Assembly (NCBI RefSeq): GCF_050320395.1
Contig: NZ_CP144459.1
Span: 2,728,001-2,792,000, forward strand
DNA from: Treponema_C sp050320395
GTDB taxonomy: Bacteria; Spirochaetota; Spirochaetia; Treponematales; Treponemataceae
Direction: 5' to 3'
DNA: 64,000 nucleotides
The stretch's first letter is position 1; every line of letters begins with the position of its first letter. Shown here piece by piece: positions 61,449 to 64,000 of the stretch. A program made the translations under genes and the position numbers. The notes beneath the pieces are model-generated. The model had not been told where the DNA came from, did no database searches, and saw nothing but the letters and a program-made list of their open reading frames with translations.

Positions 61449-63221
61449 ATGCAAAATTCAGCGCCGCTGATTGTTCAGGGCGATAAAACACTGCTGTTGG
61501 ATGTTCATGCTCCCCGTGCCGATGAGTGCCGCCGCGCTTTAATTCCCTTTGCGGAATTGGAGCGCTCGCCGGAGCATTTGCATACCTACCGACTCACTCC
61601 CCTTTCTTTATGGAATGCCGCAGGCGCGGGCTTTTCTCCCGATTACGCCCTCTCCGTTTTGCAAACCTATTCCCGCTTTGATATTCCTCAAGCTGTTCGT
61701 GCATGGATTTTTGAAACCGCGGAACGATTCGGAAAGATACGCTTAATCCCCGATACTTCAACAGATAAAACCGGTACAGCGGATGAAGCCGAAGACGGTC
61801 TGATTTTACAAACCGATTCCCTTGCGGTATTTCGGGAACTCGAAGCAAACAAAAAGCTTGCAAAATATTTAACGCCGGCTTGCGAAAATCTCCGCTTTCG
61901 TTTAAGCCTTACGGACAGGGGAACCATTAAAGAAGAGCTTTTAAAAACGGGCTGGCCGGTAAAAGACGAGGTTCCGCTCAGAGAGGGAGAACCGCTGGAA
62001 ATCAATTTACGTACAAAAACTCTTTCACAAAAAGACTTTATTGTGCGGCCATACCAAACCGAAGCGGCGGAAGCCTTTTTGGGAGACTGCGGTCCGGGGA
62101 CCGGATTCGGAACCCTCGTGCTGCCCTGCGGTTCGGGAAAAACGATTGTAGGCCTTCTTTTAATGGCAAAACTGCGTACGAATACGCTCATCGTTACGGC
62201 GAATATATCTTCCGTTCATCAGTGGATAGCCGAGATTATCGATAAAACCGATTTAAGCGCCGATCAAATCGGTGAATATTCGGGAGAAAAAAAGGAAATA
62301 CGGCCGGTAACCGCCGCAACCTATCAGGTTTTAACATGGAGACCCGAAAAAGGCGGGCCTTATCCCCATTTTAAACTGTTCCGGGAACGAAACTGGGGCC
62401 TTATTATCTACGATGAAGTACATCTTTTGCCCGCTCCCGTATTCCGTGTAACAGCCGAATTGCAGGCGGTCCGCCGGGCAGGCTTAACAGCCACCCTCGT
62501 GCGTGAAGACGGCTGTGAGGGCTTGGTTTTTTCCCTGGTCGGGCCCAAACGTTACGATGTTCCGTGGAAAGAACTTGAAAGCTCCGGATGGATTGCAGGG
62601 GCCGAATGCATAGAATTCCGTACCGATTTGGATAAAAGCAAAGAACTTGAATATGCGGTTGCTTCCCTGCGTCAAAAACACCGTATTGCCGGAGAAAATC
62701 CGCTTAAAATTCCCCTTGTCCTCGATTTGGTACGGCGCTTTTCGGACGACAAAATACTGATTATCGGCCAGTATTTAAACCAATTATTTGAGATTGCAGG
62801 CCTTTTGCACATACCGATTATTACCGGTAAAACCCCTATCCGCGAGCGCGATGTCATTTACAACGATTTTCGCAAAGGCAGGCTGAGAGTTTTGGCGGTT
62901 TCCAAGGTTGCAAATTTTGCAATCGATTTGCCTGACGCTTCGATGGCCATTCAAATATCGGGAACCTTCGGAAGCCGGCAGGAAGAAGCGCAGCGGCTCG
63001 GCCGCATTTTACGCCCCAAAAACCGTACCGCGCGCTTTATCACATTGATTACCGCGGGAACTCAGGAAGAAGAATACGGCTTAAACCGCCAAAAATTCCT
63101 CGCCGAACAGGGTTATTCTTATCGCCTGGTACGCAACATTGAAGATATTCCCGTTTTTGAAGAAAACACAGAAAAAGAAGACCGTCCTAAAAGCAGTGCC
63201 GGCAGCGGGAGCGGGATATGA
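61449..63221 (+). CDS. Bacterial XPB/ERCC3-type DNA helicase
   Basis: A superfamily 2 helicase of 590 residues. Walker A is CGSGKT (227-232), motif II DEVH (322-325), motif III GLTATL, motif VI EEAQRLGRILRP. The region before residue 200 carries the damage-recognition-like domain of XPB, and the RED-type motif appears as VREDG after motif III. Bacterial XPB homologues are known in treponemes and actinobacteria; a role in DNA repair is inferred. The next gene starts within its stop codon (ATGA overlap). Confidence 0.88.
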   Translation: MQNSAPLIVQGDKTLLLDVHAPRADECRRALIPFAELERSPEHLHTYRLTPLSLWNAAGAGFSPDYALSVLQTYSRFDIPQAVRAWIFETAERFGKIRLIPDTSTDKTGTADEAEDGLILQTDSLAVFRELEANKKLAKYLTPACENLRFRLSLTDRGTIKEELLKTGWPVKDEVPLREGEPLEINLRTKTLSQKDFIVRPYQTEAAEAFLGDCGPGTGFGTLVLPCGSGKTIVGLLLMAKLRTNTLIVTANISSVHQWIAEIIDKTDLSADQIGEYSGEKKEIRPVTAATYQVLTWRPEKGGPYPHFKLFRERNWGLIIYDEVHLLPAPVFRVTAELQAVRRAGLTATLVREDGCEGLVFSLVGPKRYDVPWKELESSGWIAGAECIEFRTDLDKSKELEYAVASLRQKHRIAGENPLKIPLVLDLVRRFSDDKILIIGQYLNQLFEIAGLLHIPIITGKTPIRERDVIYNDFRKGRLRVLAVSKVANFAIDLPDASMAIQISGTFGSRQEEAQRLGRILRPKNRTARFITLITAGTQEEEYGLNRQKFLAEQGYSYRLVRNIEDIPVFEENTEKEDRPKSSAGSGSGI

Positions 63222-64000
63222 ATAAAAAAGCCGAAGAAATACTCCTATGGCATGATTTTCTTACCGGTATGAATGAAACCCGTTTTTTCGATCTTGTGCG
63301 GCTTTATGTCGGCGAAGTCAAAACACCTTATAATAAGCGAAAACTCATTGAAGCTCTCACCTCTTTTTTGCACAAAGAAGAAAACCGCCGTGTGTTATTC
63401 GCTCTTTTATCCGAAGAAGATTTGATCCTCATTGCATCCGTTATACATATTCCCCGCTGTACAAAACAAAAGGCTGCGGCTTTTTTCGCATCCCGATTTT
63501 CTTTTGCCTTTTTACATGACGGCTTTTTAAATTTGGAAGAGCGTTTGATTCTATTCCGCAAAAAAGATGAAAACGGCAACGATTATTTTGCCGTAAACCC
63601 CCTTTTGTGCGATGAATTGGAAAAACGTGCTCCTGCAGCTCTTTTATTTTTGCCTGAAAATACCGAATCCGATTCGGCCGCATACGATAAAACCGACAAG
63701 GAACCTTACGACAGCTCTAAGGGGTATTTTGTGTCGGCACATCTTTTAGCTTCATGGTTTGCATTTACCGCCGAATTTCCCGATTGCCGCCGTATAGACG
63801 GAAGTTTCAAAAAAAAGGCGGCTGCCGTTTTGGAAAAACGCTTCCCCGGTATCCCTCAGGAATTTTTATCTTCCCTGCACAGAACATTGGCTAATTTATC
63901 CGTTTTTCGGCATAACGCGGCTCTTGCCGAAGTAGATAAAGCAAAACGCCTCTCGTTTGCCCTTTTACCGCCTATAAGCCGTTATGCGTATTTATGCGCC
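63218..64000 (+). CDS. XPB-linked protein of unknown function, 5' part
   Basis: ATG 63218 overlaps the XPB stop as ATGA, and the frame stays open for 261 codons to the window edge. It begins MNKKAEEILLWHDFLTGMNE and is predicted to be alpha-helical with winged-helix or SAP-like stretches (KTPYNKRKLIEALTSFLH, EEDLILIASVIHIPRCT). This recalls the N-terminal helicase-associated domain found next to some XPB proteins, but the match is weak. In archaea XPB is paired with a nuclease gene (bax1); this protein does not look like it over the visible part. Translational coupling to XPB suggests a partner protein. Confidence 0.7.
   Translation, partial: MNKKAEEILLWHDFLTGMNETRFFDLVRLYVGEVKTPYNKRKLIEALTSFLHKEENRRVLFALLSEEDLILIASVIHIPRCTKQKAAAFFASRFSFAFLHDGFLNLEERLILFRKKDENGNDYFAVNPLLCDELEKRAPAALLFLPENTESDSAAYDKTDKEPYDSSKGYFVSAHLLASWFAFTAEFPDCRRIDGSFKKKAAAVLEKRFPGIPQEFLSSLHRTLANLSVFRHNAALAEVDKAKRLSFALLPPISRYAYLCA

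Overview
The window looks like chromosomal DNA of a host-associated spirochaete of the genus Treponema (T. denticola-like). The basis is gene content recalled from the family, not a database search. It carries a RarA ATPase fused to an extra C-terminal domain, a very long membrane-anchored coiled-coil protein of the spirochaetal SpiroCoCo type, a bacterial XPB helicase, [FeFe]-hydrogenase maturases, a 1489-residue CoA-dehydratase activase, and surface proteins without Gram-positive features. No rRNA, tRNA, CRISPR array, transposase or integrase was found.

Layout. 1-8.6 kb: hydG (cut by the window edge) and hydF; folD-folE2 on the opposite strand; an outer-membrane barrel protein, a lipoprotein, the rarA fusion and adk. 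8.6-12.5 kb: a chemotaxis receptor and a DUF4153-like membrane protein on the minus strand. 12.7-25.3 kb: a decayed PIN-toxin remnant, then a 10.8-kb gene for a 3609-residue modular surface protein followed by a TolC-like protein. 25.3-31.4 kb: a 6.0-kb sugar/polyol cassette (lacI-type regulator, ABC transporter, polyol dehydrogenase) bounded by a perfect 56-bp direct repeat that duplicates the dnaE promoter and start. 31.4-44.4 kb: dnaE, yggT, recG, the coiled-coil protein, a HAD phosphatase and a secreted protein of unknown function. 44.3-50.5 kb: the activase and murJ, divergently transcribed. 50.5-51.6 kb: an AbiD/AbiF-type HEPN protein preceded by a predicted small terminated RNA. 51.6-54.5 kb: an FMN-dependent dehydrogenase, hisG, hisB and dtd. 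54.5-58.6 kb: a 4.0-kb cassette (YheO-type regulator, RidA, aminotransferase, NhaC antiporter) bounded by a perfect 32-bp direct repeat of the dtd 3' end. 58.6-64 kb: an SDF-family symporter, an unknown protein, an MgtC protein, XPB and an unnamed partner gene cut by the window edge.

Three observations stand out. First, two unrelated metabolic cassettes are each bounded by long perfect direct repeats that copy one end of a resident housekeeping gene (5' end of dnaE, 3' end of dtd), with no recombinase inside; both are visibly more AT-rich than their surroundings and both have a regulator transcribed toward the left repeat. Second, the HEPN gene appears to be a two-part module with a small structured RNA whose terminator ends exactly at the toxin start codon. 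Third, at least six genes have a consensus-like -35/-10 promoter with a 17-bp spacer and the start codon 6-8 nt after the -10 box, with no Shine-Dalgarno sequence, which predicts leaderless mRNAs; this also corrects one start site (symporter, 59868).

The genes do not form one pathway. They are housekeeping functions (folate one-carbon metabolism, replication and repair, cell-wall export, tRNA proofreading) interrupted by accessory cassettes for polyol use, amino-acid use and defence.
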